Shown here: positions 22,349 to 34,009 of the stretch, piece after piece
How positions within the stretch are numbered: position 1 is the stretch's first letter
Layout of the letters: each line of letters opens with the position of its first letter
Source: Agelas oroides
Taxonomy: Eukaryota; Porifera; Demospongiae; Agelasida; Agelasidae
Length of the DNA: 64,000 bases
NCBI GenBank assembly: GCA_949130485.1
Contig: OX422194.1
Location: forward strand, 9,271,780 to 9,335,779
Direction: 5' to 3'
The notes under the pieces: model-generated
Database searches by the model: none
What the model was told of the DNA's origin: nothing
Seen by the model: only the letters and a program-made list of their open reading frames with translations
Program-made: the position numbers and the translations under genes

Positions 22349-24772
22349 ATGGATGCTGTGAGGGTGGGAAAAAAGCGAAACTCTAGCGACTCTTCAGAAG
22401 CGCATGCAGGTGGGGATGAGCTATCGTGTAGAACAGTGGATCTGTCACCACAGCTGTAGTTTACTTATGACAGATTAGTCTCGCAGGCCAGACTCACACG
22501 CGTGAGAGTCTGGCCTGCGAGACTTGTGAGCAATCACTTATGATCGAAAGGTCCGACTGGATGCTACAGATGTTAGAATAAATTTTCATAAGTATGCCAT
22601 CAGTGTTTCACGTACACAATAAAACTATGAGCAAACTTCTGTCCAATTATACAATTGCACTTGCTAGCTTCAGCACTGACTCCTTGTCCCTGTCGGAAGC
22701 AGAGGTTGTCAGTCTTTAAAAGTTGCTTTCCCTCTACAGAGGCCCCCAAAACAAAGAAGAAGAAGAAGTCAAGCAAGCAGGAGCTCTCGTCTCCCCTCGA
22801 AACTTCCCCTATTCTTCCTCCCCCTCCTCCTCCACTGGTTTCCAAGAGCTTTATACCCGACAAGAAGACTGATGGTAGTAAGAAGTCTAGTCTGTCTGGC
22901 CTGGTTGAGTCAGAGAACAGCCAGGTTGTGAGTCAGTCCAGCTCACATACAGACACAGCGTCCAGGAAGATTCTGGAACCAGCTAAGAAGAGAACAGTAA
23001 AGAGGAATTATCTCAAGCCACATAATGGATGTGAGTTGCACAAGGTCATAAAAAGTTCCTTTGTCGCTGCTGTCACAAGCAGTTTCAGTCTTTGTGAGTT
23101 GTAAGCTACGACAACGTGCTACAGCATCAAATAAATGAACAAGGTGCAAGCATTGATGACTTCTTCCTTGCTCCCTCTAGCCTGGATGACACACATGGCC
23201 TCGATGGTAATGCACAAGTGTGTGACGCAAGCTTTGGCACGGTCTGTAGACCCTCGGGCTCACCTCAACGAGATCAACTGGGAAGTAATGAGTGAGAGAC
23301 TGCTGTCAGGGGAGGACATCAAGATGCTCTGGTACTACATCAGGAAGGAGGTGTGTGTGTGTGTCTGCATTGTACCAGGACTTCACAGTGTAGCATTTCC
23401 GCTTCTCTTACTCTAACCTTCCTTCTCCCTCCTCCTTCTTCTTTCCCTCTTCCCTTCTTCCCCTCCTCCCCCTTCCCCTCCTCCTCCCTTCTTCCCCTCC
23501 TCCTCCCCCTCCTCCTCCTCCTTCCTCCTCCGCCTCCTCCTCCCCCCTCCTCCTCCCCTCTTCCTCCCCTCCCCTCCTCCCCTTCCCTCCTCTTGTACTC
23601 TTCAGTATCCAGACGGTACTCCCCTGCCAGAAATTGCGGCCTCGCTGTTACCCTATGCCAGGCTGACTGTAGACCAGTTTGTGCGAGAAGACATCAAGTT
23701 AAAAGTGAGGTTCACTCTGTAAAGTGTACGTGAACTAACCTTCTGTTCCCCTTCCCTTCTCTCCCACACCCCTCCTCCCTCCTTCCCCCCTCCCTCCTTC
23801 CTCTCTCTCTCTCCACTCCAGTACAAGGACCAAGTCCCGAAGCAGCCTCTGTCAGCGTACATGCTTTTTACAAAGTCTAAAGGACCAAAGTTAAAAGCCA
23901 AACATCCGGAGCTCTCCCAGACTGAAATGGCAGTTAAACTAGGTGAGTAAATGAGGGATTGTGACGAAACAATTTTTTTCAACATTCTCCCCCACCCCCC
24001 ACCACACACCGCTCTCTTCCATTCACACACACACACACCTTCCTCTGAAGGTAAGAAGTGGAAATCGATGGGCTCTGAGAGACAGGAGAAGTACAAGCAG
24101 CAGTACATGACACTGCGGAAGTCTTATGAGACCCAGCTGGAGCAGTTCTACTCAGACCATCCTGACGCGAAACCTCCGCGACTCTCACGTGCAAGGTCGG
24201 TTCCATCAAGTTTCTCGCTAGACCTTGTTTTGCTCTATTTGGTTAATTGTAGCACCATTTAGCCTTGTACCCAGGCTCCTCCCCCGTGCAGAAAAGGGGA
24301 GGAGCCTGGGTACGAGGCTAGCACCATTTGGATGTGGTGACCAGTTCCTAAACCCTGCCATAGCTGTTACTATCCTGGCTTCCCACTTAACACCACTTAA
24401 CATTTCAATAGCAGTGTGTAGAAAAAGGGTGTTTCATACCTGCCCATTGTACTATGCACCATTTGGAAGTAAATTTCTAGGAGAGCCCTGGGTTCCATAT
24501 TGAGTGCCAATGGTTGTATCTTCTAGTGAGACAACTACAAGCCTACCTTGGCCTGATGCTCTCATGAGTACCTTGTGTCACCATTGGTTCTGTCTTGCTG
24601 AACGCATCAGTACTGGATATCTCATCTTTTTCTCTGTAGCAAGCAAAAACGGAAGATGGTGACCTCCAACAAACCAGAGCTTACACCAGAGGAAAAGAGA
24701 CTAAAAGAGGTTGTTGCCTCCGCATACTCTTCCATGATGTCATGGTGGCCTTGAACCCCCTCTCCCCACGCA

Positions 24773-24819
<47 letters not shown>

Positions 24820-25673
24820 GCTAAAGCTATTGATGCCAAAGGCGCCTGCCACTGCATACTTCTTGTTCTGCAAGGCGAAACGATGTAAGCTCCAAAAGAA
24901 ACACCCGGAGCTGATTCCCATTGAGGTGACTGCGAAACTGGGCCGGAAGTGGAAGTCCATGACAGAGGAGGGCAAGGTCAGTTCTCTCAGATCGCCAAGG
25001 GAACACTCTCTGACCATCTTTCACTCAGTCAAAGAATCATATGTCGCTCCTTTTATCCTACCCCCTCCTCCCCTCTGTCACCCTCCTTCCTCCTCTCTTC
25101 TTCTGCCACCATTTCCTCCTCTCACCCCCTCCTCTTCTCCCTACCCTCTGTCCCCCTCCTCTTCTTGGTCCCCAGGCTAAATACAAGCGTGCATATGAGG
25201 AGAGTGCAAGACTTTATCACCAACAGTTGGAGGAGTTTCATGCCCAAAACCCAGACGCCAAGGAACTACTGGCCAAGTGAGGATAGAGGATATCTGTCCA
25301 AGACCAAGAGAACAAATTGTTTTGAACTTTGTCTTTGTCTTGCAGAAAGAAGAAGAAAGCTGCCAACACTTCAAAAGATTTAACAAGGTATGTTTTTTGC
25401 TAACTACTCTAGGTTTCTTGTGTTAATTGGTATAGTATACTGTCTGTATGTAGCACCTCTACGCAGACCTCACCGTCTGGAGACCAGGAACAGACCTCAC
25501 CGTCTGGAGACCAGGAACAAGAGACCATCTTTTCTCCAATACCAGAGGAACCAAGGGGACACGTGGAGGAGGAGGGGGGAGAGGATGGAGGAGAGGAGGG
25601 ACAGGAAGAGGAGAGCGAGGGACATGGCACTGCAGACAGCTCTGGGGACTCAAACAGCGAGGATGAAAACTGA
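22349..25673 (+). CDS. UBTF: UBF/UBTF-like HMG-box nucleolar transcription factor
   Basis: UBF opens rDNA chromatin and promotes RNA polymerase I initiation. Eleven exons (22349-22409, 22740-23030, 23181-23350, 23606-23704, 23822-23942, 24051-24195, 24640-24709, 24821-24976, 25176-25276, 25346-25387, 25454-25673) sum to 492 codons (491 aa). A basic N-terminal region rich in Lys and Ser is followed by a UBF-type region (EINWEVMSERLLSGEDIKML, compared with MDWEKVAFKDFSG in vertebrate UBF). Two HMG boxes follow, from about residues 213 (PKQPLSAYMLF, KLGKKWKSM) and 325 (PKAPATAYFLF, KLGRKWKSM), each ending HPDA or NPDA. The tail is acidic and ends NSEDEN, as in UBF, after a doubled SPSGDQEQT unit. 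Vertebrate UBF has six boxes; only two are seen. Foldback elements sit in introns 1 and 6. Confidence 0.85.
22475..22525. mobile_element. Short foldback element in UBF-like intron 1
   Basis: TAGTCTCGCAGGCCAGACTC is mirrored by GAGTCTGGCCTGCGAGACT around an ACACGCGT centre. Core and ends match the 6427 element. No clean target duplication is visible. Confidence 0.65.
24260..24319. mobile_element. 60-bp foldback element with 9-bp target duplication
   Basis: TAGCCTTGTACCCAGGCTCC is mirrored by GGAGCCTGGGTACGAGGCT. Direct repeats AGCACCATT flank it (24251-24259 and 24320-24328). It lies in the intron between the 24195 donor and 24640 exon of the UBF-like gene. Confidence 0.85.
24777..24817. repeat. 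CA microsatellite
   Basis: About 20 CA units directly before the acceptor of the exon that starts the second HMG box of the UBF-like gene. Confidence 0.95.
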
Positions 25674-25825
25674 CAGTTTCGAAAGTTCATGCAATTGTAC
25701 ACCTCTCACCTATATTATCACTGTGCACCAGCGCACCTTGCCTGCCATACATTTAAAGGCTTTGATGTCTCTCATCCTAAAAAGCCTTGTCACAATTTAT
25801 ACAGCCATGTTTTATTTTTAGCAAA
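25674..25825 (+). other. 3' end of the UBF-like gene, copied at 46.8 kb
   Basis: After the stop, the stretch with CACCTTGCCTGCCATACATT and AAAGGCTTTGATGTCTCTCA reappears at 46830-46895 in the same orientation with small gaps. Neither copy codes. This ties the 46.8 kb region to a duplication of the UBF-like 3' UTR. Confidence 0.75.
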
Positions 25826-26131
25826 TTGTCATTGATGATCACTGAGGTCATTTGGTCTGCCCCAACATGTACAGTAGGGAACATGAACACAGATAAATAG
25901 TTCTCCTTTCGCCACTATCAACATTTGCAGTTCTCACATGCATGAGTTCCATTGCTTGTTGACCAAGTCTAGCTAGCATGTCCTGCAGGCGAGTACTGTG
26001 CATTGCACAGATAGACTGCTACACAAACCATTTATCTGACAAGATAACTCAAGAAATAATTGGGTATCCACAGAAGTTGGGAAGAGAGGGTTGGTATCAA
26101 ATAGGGGCATAGGGGTTGATCCATGTGGGTA

Positions 26132-26282
26132 CTGTTGATTTCACCTCACTTCGAATGAGCACGAGCGTGAAGCATAAGCGTGTGGAGCATTACCGCTCAG
26201 TGTACTAGCACAAGTACACGCCTGTACTTGTACAAACATATGCACGCTGATACGCTCATTCGAAGTGAGGTGAAATCAACAG
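26132..26282. mobile_element. Mariner-like MITE, 151 bp
   Basis: Terminal inverted repeats CTGTTGATTTCACCTCACTT and AAGTGAGGTGAAATCAACAG, continuing to CGAATGAGC, are bounded by TA on both sides, as expected for Tc1/mariner target duplication. There is no coding capacity. Confidence 0.75.
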
Positions 26283-26499
26283 TATTGGTGGGAATATTCC
26301 GTCTGTGGCATTGTGGGTGGATGGGGCACTGCGGCATTGTGGGTGGCACTTGATTGTGTGCATACTCTAGAAATGAGATGACTTATCCAGATAGAGCACA
26401 CCCAAACTACTAACAGCCCAGTGCATCACGTGGATGAGAGGCGTGCGTTTGCGCGCATGCGCAGTGCTTTTAGCGTGTATATATGCCACGTGCAGTTCA

Positions 26500-26845
26500 G
26501 ATTGTATGTCGACGTATGAACTTTTGCATATACTGTCTGCCTGACGTGGACGGCCCCTGCACTGCATGCGTGATACTGAAAGCGGTTCGCGTGGGGTTGG
26601 ATGGTGTGTCTCCTGTGGGCCATGGTGGAGCACCAACACCTGCTGGCATATAGCTCCGAGGCTCGCTCCGTTCGCGGACACTTGTGAGTACAGTCTTTAT
26701 GTGTTTCTGTATTTGTATCGTTATTTTTGGTGATGCAACATTGAGTTTGTGGTTTAGCGCATGTATGTATGTCGACGTAGCATTTGCATGTACTGTTTGC
26801 CTGCTGCATGCGTGATACTGAAAGCGATTCGTGTGGGGTTGGTCA
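26500..26845. repeat. Diverged direct duplication, no gene seen
   Basis: Two segments (26500-26605 and 26765-26845) share TATGTCGACGTA, CATGTACTGTYTGCCTG and GCATGCGTGATACTGAAAGC. Short frames on the minus strand show no domain. Confidence 0.6.
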
Positions 26846-26957
26846 GGTCTGGCTTGCAAGACTATCGACAAACGTGATCCCAGGAGGGTCTGCGCTCGTT
26901 GTTGTGTATGAGGGCTCTTTTGGATGCTGTACAGTAGACATGTAGCCTCTATACGTT

Positions 26958-28715
26958 TAGTCTCGTGCCCAGACTATTTTTCGCACGCGGAGGGGAAAAA
27001 TAGTCTGGTCAACTGCCTATTCAATTTTTGTTCCGTGCGGTTTAAGAATACACGCAGACCTCAGCCTTCTCATATAGTTTATTCTACCTCCAAAATCAGA
27101 TTAATAATTACAAGCAGACAACTAAAAGTACAGTTTGTGTAAACAACAGGCTACAATACAGCTGCATTTCAGTTTTGTGGCAACATGTCCGCGAAATTCC
27201 CGGGAAAATCCTGGCACATTACTGAACAGTTTTACGATTTTGCTCAGCCATAACTTGCTTTGTACTGCTAGTAGCACTTAGTTATACGAATAGCGTGCAG
27301 TCAAAGTGGTAAACAACGTGTACAGATATTTACGGAGCTTTTCGACGTTCCGCCCCTATTTGTACAAATAATTGAAAATCGCTCACGGCTGAAAGCAGTC
27401 TCGAGGGTACTCGCAAAAGCGCTCGTATCTCGGAGAGTGTAATAGGTATGAAAATTGGACCTTTTGTAAGCTATATTAAATAGCTAGGAGAGCTAGGCAG
27501 CGTTGGCTGCGTGTTCATGGTGTGTTCTGTACCGTTTGTACGTTTGATCCCGCGAGGCCATTTTTTCCAAAATGGTAGGCTTCATATTTCCCGTGGAATT
27601 TGAGCTTTTTTCTTCTAGCTCGAGTATGTTATACTGCTGATTGTAATGTACTCACGCTGCGACGATCGTCTTGTAGCTCCACTTTGCCCCTATTTGTACA
27701 GCAAACCAAAGATGGCCCATATCTGAACCTGAATCTTGCGAGCAAGCGCTACCTCTACCACCATACAAAGCACCCAGCAGAAATAAAAGCACCATGAACT
27801 TACAATAGACAGATCTCTCAACACGTCGCATAAGTATCGTCTCGATTAAGCTTGCTAACTGGGAGATGCAGTGTTTGAAAGTTCACCGTGTGTTGAGCTC
27901 ATTACTTATTCATACCAGGTTTGATGACGTCACGCGGTCACGCGGGTGGAATAAATTTCGAGATCTGCGTGTAGACTGATTGGTGACGCAATGTCGTGTT
28001 ATGTGACGTCACACAAAGCTTGAAACTACGAAAGAGCTCTAAAGAGATGGCTCGTTGCAGTGATCATCCTTCTCGGAGCTTCCGAACGCCAAGAAACGAA
28101 GATTCACAAAACATGAAACCTCTGTCAACCTCAGAAAGCCCTAGTCTCGTGCCCAGATTATTTTTCGCACGCGGAGGGGAAAAATAGTCTGGTCAACTGC
28201 CTATTCAATTTTTGTTCCCTGCGGTTTAAAAATTGGTGACGCAACGTCTGCGAAAATGTATTATGTGACGTCACACAAAGCTTGAAACTACGAAAGAGCT
28301 CTAAAGAGACGGCTTGTTGCAGGGATCATCCTTCTCGGAGCTTCCGAACGCCAAGAAACGAAGATTCACAAAACACGAAGCCTCTGCCAACCTCAGATAG
28401 CCCTGAGACAATCTTATCGACATTTGAAAGCCTCAGGAACTTCACACTGCCGGTTTTCAAGCTCAGAAACACACACCGCCCGTTCACAGACGTCCTGGCA
28501 TTTCTTCGCCGGTCGTTCTCTGGTTCTACCTGGCTTAGTCTCCTGCATAGCGCTTCAACTGCCTAGCCTTCTTTGGTCGCCATCTATTGCAGTACGTGAC
28601 GTCATTCGCATGAAGCAATCTGATTGGAGCGCCACCATCGTGGCGCCCGGAACAAAAATTGAATAGAGACTATTTTTCCCCTCCACATGCGAAAAATAGT
28701 CTGGGCACGAGACTA
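26958..28715. mobile_element. 1.76-kb element with TAGTCTCG ends and 9-bp target duplication
   Basis: The left end TAGTCTCGTGCCCAGACTAT and right end ATAGTCTGGGCACGAGACTA are inverted repeats reaching about 75 bp to TTCAATTTTTGTTCC; each arm is itself a small hairpin around TATTTTTCGC and GGGGAAAAATAG. Flanks are CTATACGTT (26949-26957) and GTATACGTT (28716-28724), 8 of 9 matching. Inside, 27985-28240 and 28245-28410 are a direct duplication that includes a solo copy of the left end at 28143. No transposase frame was recognised, so it is probably non-autonomous. Long arms and a 9-bp duplication fit the Mutator superfamily. Confidence 0.8.
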
Positions 28716-28739
28716 GTATACGTTCACGCTTATAGTGGG

Positions 28740-30590
28740 TCATTTGTGTATGAGAAAATGGTGATGAATTTTAAAATTCGTGCAGGCGGCTGATGAGAAA
28801 CTACGATTTGGGGCCTTGCTTTATGTACATTGTAGGCTCTTGCGCGTTCGTTTGGAGTACGAGATTCGCACAGAAGGCCTTGTGTATCGTGATGCATTGA
28901 AAACAGCGCAACGCCTGGGAACAAGGCTAGGGATGGCGCAGGAATATATATGCAGTGCCGTAGGCCGGAAATTGTTTGCGAGTTTATTGTGAGTGTAGAT
29001 AGATTACTTACAGGGCAAGCTGTTGTGCACAAAATATATTTTAAAATTGGGCAATGGAAGCTTGCAAATAGATCTGTAGATAAATAGAAATTGAAACTAA
29101 CAAGAAAGCAAAAGTATAGCATGTGTAAGTTATCATTAGATCATGGTTGTAGCAAATGCTTCAATATGATTGGTCAACAGCAGTTCTAAATGTAACACCT
29201 GTAAATTCTCGTAGAACACCTGTAATTTATTGCTCAGGGTGTGAAGCCATTGTTGTGCCCTTACATTGTCAGTAGTCCATGGATTATGTATAAACTAAAT
29301 TTTGATGTATGTAAACACAAGTGTAAATAAGCGAAGTTTTGTTTTCTGTAAACGTATGCGGAAGTCTGGTTATTACTCCGTACACCACTTTCGTGAGAAG
29401 CTCTGTTGGCTGTGTTTCTCGAGTGAAGACACGCTTTAACCAATTACACGCGATAGATGCCAATTGGCGTCACGGATACGGCTAAGCATTACCATAGCCC
29501 ATAAAGACAATGTCAAGAAATGTCCCTTTCTAGACATTGGAGAACTAAAAACTCCCACCTGTTTGTTTTTCTGTCTGGGAAAGTCCGAACTAACGAATAA
29601 TAACTCCCACCTGTTTCTGGAAACCAATAATCTACAGTAGCAGTCAATAAAAAGTAGTCCATTCCACAATATAGGCATACTGTCACTGTCACACTAGATT
29701 GTGTGTGGTATAGTACTGTAGGTAGGACATTCCAAATTACGACCATATACTTTCTATGAAATGTGAGCAACCATTGTGAAGCGGTTTGTGTTGATACAGT
29801 CTCTTGTTTACATGAGGAAGAGGGCCCTTGAGGAAGAGGGCCCTTTGTGCTAGTCAGTTAGCCAAGTTTCTCAAGAAGTACCAGCAAAGTTATTGACGAC
29901 CAGGTTGTGTAGCACTGCAGATTCGGTGCTAGCTGGCACCATGTAGCGCTGTAAATTCACTGGCTAGCTCTGGATCATTGCTAGCTAGCTAGCTTAGCGG
30001 ATAACATATACCTATGCAAGCTATACATTATCTACGTTAATAGTGTGCACTAGATTTGCTGGCCAAAGTAGATGAGATGGGAATGACACCCCAACATCCC
30101 ACATCTTGTGCCATTTGCGAACTATGCCTTTGTGCATCGGAGGGTTGTGGAAGGCAGTGGTGTAGGTAGTGCTGGGAGTTTAGTTGTGCATGGAGAGTGG
30201 GTTATGTTGTGGGTGGCTGCAACGTAATTGAGATTGGCAGATATGGTCTGTCTTGTATGCTAATCATCTAAATAACAGTGAAAACGTACCTTCGCTGGGA
30301 GTTTTGCCTTGGATTTCCAGTTATTTTCAACGGACGGTGAGTACCCGCATTTCCACCGTTATAGCTTATTCGGACTTCACTGTCAACTCGTATAACTACT
30401 TCCTGAGTAAAGCAGGTTTGTTTCAACCAAATTAAGCTTAACTACCAATTGTTGAACTTGGGTAGTTGACAAGATATAACGAATCAACATAGTACGAAAT
30501 CGCCATTTTTTCTGTAGTTTCTCTCATAGCCACGTGGTGATTCTGCGCATGCGCATCAGGTATAAAGGGTTAACTCTAACCTAATGGACA
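28740..30590. other. Stretch without recognised genes
   Basis: No gene seen. There is a partial TAGCCTTGTTCCCAGGC end at 28911-28931 (as CGCCTGGGAACAAGGCTA), a short GAGGAAGAGGGCCC duplication at 29814-29848, and A/T-rich DNA. Open frames are 60-130 codons and show no domain or splice structure that I can support. Confidence 0.5.
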
Positions 30591-30715
30591 AAGAAGCCTG
30601 GGTGCAAAGGCTAGACTTGTACACTACTTTAGCAGATTCACATGGGACAATCCTGAGCTCACATATACCAAGTGAAACATGCCCAGAACAAGACATGTGT
30701 TCCCTACCTGGGAAT

Positions 30716-32335
30716 GGGGGGGGGTCCCCTTGGGGAGGACGTCCTCCGTCACTAGGTGTTTCTGAATCCCATGGGCCTTTTCAAGGTGACGGAGGGCGTT
30801 GTTAACTTGTTGCTCTACCATCAGCCGGCCGTCCTCCTGATATTGAGAAAAAAAAATAAATACAACACACTCATTCTCAGGCACATAGAGCACAAACAGT
30901 CTTACGGATAGCCTGGAAATTAGGGTAAAATACACAAGCCCTAAGCCTTACTTTCTCCTCCTCTTCTCCCTCTTCCTCCACCTCCTCTGCAGGCTGCTGG
31001 TGAGCCTGCCCCCGGACCTGGAGGAGCTCCCTCAGGTCCGCTATGCCTGGCTGTGTGTGCATGTGTGTACAGGCAGCTAGTGAATTGGTGGGTCTATGTA
31101 TACAATGTAAAATGTCCCCCAACAAAACACATAACTTGAAATATCCAAAAGCTTCGATCTACACCATATACGGGAACTGCCGTAACAATACTGCAAACTA
31201 GTGACACCCTTCCCACAGTTCTGACCACCCCCACAAAGCTTTGTGATGCTATACATACATGTAAGTTTAAAGTCCATGACTTTTCTAAACACACAACTAC
31301 ACAACAACAATATAGAAAGGTCTGTTATACACGTGCACATGTACTCACAAGCTCGTCCTCATCAGGCTCGGGGGGAACAAAGGGCTTTTTACAGTTGGTG
31401 TCATCGTAGAGGGCAATAACCCGCCTCTCCACCCACTCCAGCTTCCCCTTCAGGGTTTCGACCTTCTGTTGAAGGGTGAGGAGCTCCTCCATCTCTGTAG
31501 AGAGGAAGAAGGTGAGAGCCAAAGTCATAAACAATCCATACATGTATACTGGTAGCTTTTTAGTTCCAGTTTAACTCTAACCTAATGGACAAAGAAGCTT
31601 AGTTTAACTAGCCTGGGTGCAAAGGCTAGACTTGTACACTTCTTTAGCAGATTCACATGGGACAATCCTGAGCTCACATATACCAAGTGAAACAAGCCCA
31701 GAACAAGACACGTATTCCCTACCTGGGAATGGGGGAGTCCCCTTAGGGAGGACGTCCTCCGTCACTAGGTGCTTGGGTATGTTGTTGGCCTTTTCAAGGT
31801 GACGGAGGATGTTATTGACCTGCTGGGCTATCATCTGGCGGCCATCCTCCTGGTTCTTCGCAGGTGTCCTGAGCCCCCATACATTGACGTGGTAAGGGGT
31901 GTAGGTGGCCTTGCAACCCTCAAGGTGGTACCATAGGTTGCCGTTGTCATCAGCGTTGTCAGCAATGTGTTGCTTCATGTCCTTCAATGTCATCTGCAGA
32001 GAGAAACCAACAGTACTGATGTAAGTGATGATGCTTCTGTGATTTCCACATAGGCTTTGGCAAATCATGCTAGCATAATAGGTATGCACACCCGGTAACC
32101 TCCGTCACCTCCTCTTTGGGGATGCTGTGGGCCTTTTGGAGGTGACGCAGGATGTTGGTCACCTGTTGCTGTACCATGTCTCTCCCATCCTCCCTGTTGT
32201 TCTCAGTGTCCCTGAGACCCCAGGTGTTCACATGGTAGGGGGTGTAGGTCCCCACACACCCCTCACAATGGCACCAAAGGTTGCCGTGGGGATCAGCATT
32301 CCCCCTCAAGTGCTCTTTCATGTCCTTTTAAGGTC
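30716..32335 (-). pseudogene. Rearranged copy of the 12.7-16.4 kb zinc-module gene
   Basis: Three copies of the C/H module lie here in gene order. Copy a (32335-32069) is diverged (NLWCHCEGCVGTYTPYHVN) and has an extra A near its start that shifts MTLKDMKEH to MTLKGHERALE. Copy b (31993-31723) is nearly identical to exon 2 of the intact gene but has Tyr for the first Cys (NLWYHLEGC). Next come copies of exon 3 (about 31502-31346, lacking part of the coiled coil) and exon 4 (about 31056-30948). A half copy c (about 30838-30716) starts mid-module after a stretch taken from the intron beside exon 4. Introns are duplicated too. The frameshift, lost Cys and half module suggest a decaying duplicate, but exons b, 3 and 4 remain open and may still be spliced. 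Confidence 0.8.
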
Positions 32336-32825
32336 ATCTGCTGACATTTTACCTGCTTGCTCACCCCCCCCCAGTGTACTCTTATTTGGCTTCGCAATTC
32401 TGCAGTAGGTGCTTGTATGGATAGGTGCAAAGTGATATAAGCATGTTCATTTTGACTACTTCCCACTGTGAGAGGTACCACACATAGTTGGCTATGCCCA
32501 AAGGGGTAACTTTATTCACTGTATACAGCAACTAAAGTATGAATAGCAATGATTGATCTGGCAATCCAAGGATACCACACAGTTGTCACAGAAAGACGAA
32601 ATGGAAACCTCTTGATCACTACTACCATCATGGCTGTAATATGAGAGTAAAATTTTGTGTGTGCATGTGTGTGTGATCCACTTTCACCTCATCCTTAGAA
32701 GGTTGCAGCCGCAGCATCTGTGTGGGATATTCGCGAGAGTACAGTGTAAGCACTTGAGGTAGTGAGGAGAGCATTTGATAAAAATGTGCTGTATATCATT
32801 CGGGAAGCAAAATTTGTCCCAAACT

Positions 32826-32985
32826 GCTACGTAAGTGTGATGTGAAGTTTGGGTGTCCATGGTACGCTACGTAAGTGTGACGTGAAGTTTGGGTGTCCAT
32901 GGTACGCTACGTAAGTGTGACATGAAGTTTGGGTGTCCATGGTACGCTACGTAAGTGTGACGTGAAGTTTGGGTGTCCATGGTGG
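32826..32985. repeat. 40-bp tandem repeat, four copies
   Basis: Units start at 32826, 32866, 32906 and 32946 with GCTACGTAAGTGTGACGTGA and continue AGTTTGGGTGTCCATGGTAC. The first and third units have a single-base change in TGACGTGA. Confidence 0.95.
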
Positions 32986-33236
32986 TCAGAACAGGGGTGT
33001 TGGTACCAAATCAATAGTGGCTGATGGAGGGGCTTGATTCAAGTTGGTGTCTGTTGGTTCGCCGTGTTCACATAGTAAGTGTGCAAAGTTTGAGCATTGG
33101 CTGGCGCATGTGCAATATTGTACAACATGTTTCAAAATTCAATTTTGTAAAGCCATAATACAATATTATGCTGCTTGTTCTTGTGGCTTTAAACTTATTA
33201 TGTTTAATACTTTGGGAGCAGTAATTACTGTAGTTC

Positions 33237-33802
33237 TCAGAGTTGACACCTGTTAGCATTTCTTGTGTTCTTCCTTGAGCATGGTTAGCAGAGTTGACAC
33301 CTGTTAGCGTTTCTTGTGTTCTTCCTTGAGCATGGTTAGCAGAGTTGACACCTGTTAGCGTTTCTTGTGTTCTTCCTTGAGCATGGTTAGCAGAGTTGAC
33401 ACCTGTTAGCATTTCTTGTGTTCTTCCTTGAGCATGGTTAGCAGAGTTGACACCTGTTAGCGTTTCTTGTGTTCTTCCTTGAGCATGGTTAGCAGAGTTG
33501 ACACCTGTTAGCGTTTCTTGTGTTCTTCCTTGAGCATGGTTAGCAGAGTTGACACCTGTTAGCGTTTCTTGTGTTCTTCCTTGAGCATGGTTAGCAGAGT
33601 TGACACCTGTTAGCGTTTCTTGTGTTCTTCCTTGAGCATGGTTAGCAGAGTTGACACCTGTTAGCATTTCTTGTGTTCTTCCTTGAGCATGGTTAGCAGA
33701 GTTGACACCTGTTAGCATTTCTTGTGTTCTTCCTTGAGCATGGTTAGCAGAGTTGACACCTGTTAGCGTTTCTTGTGTTCTTCTTTGAGCATGGTTAGCC
33801 AT
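33237..33802 (-). repeat. 51-bp tandem repeat keeping an open frame
   Basis: Eleven copies of a 51-bp unit. Because 51 is a multiple of three, the minus strand stays open and would encode 17-residue units VNSANHAQGRTQETLTG, with Met for Thr in some. The frame continues to 33068 without a recognised domain. There is no evidence of expression, so it is listed as a repeat. Confidence 0.9.
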
Positions 33803-34009
33803 GAGTGATCACACAGAATAGGCTTTCCCAGTTTTTCTGTAGTGCATACAACCAGAAGCTGGGCAGGCTTGGAAATGAGGTATGAGGCTAAGTGAGAAGT
33901 ACATACTTATTATAAACTAGAGCAAAACTAAGGAATAGCTAAGGAGTACAGGGTGCATGCTCGATTAGCTTTAATAGCTATTCATGTATCCTTTGTGACT
34001 AGCACAAAA

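Noticed and set aside
24777..24817. Telomere-like or centromeric repeat
   Set aside because: A plain CA dinucleotide run in an intron.
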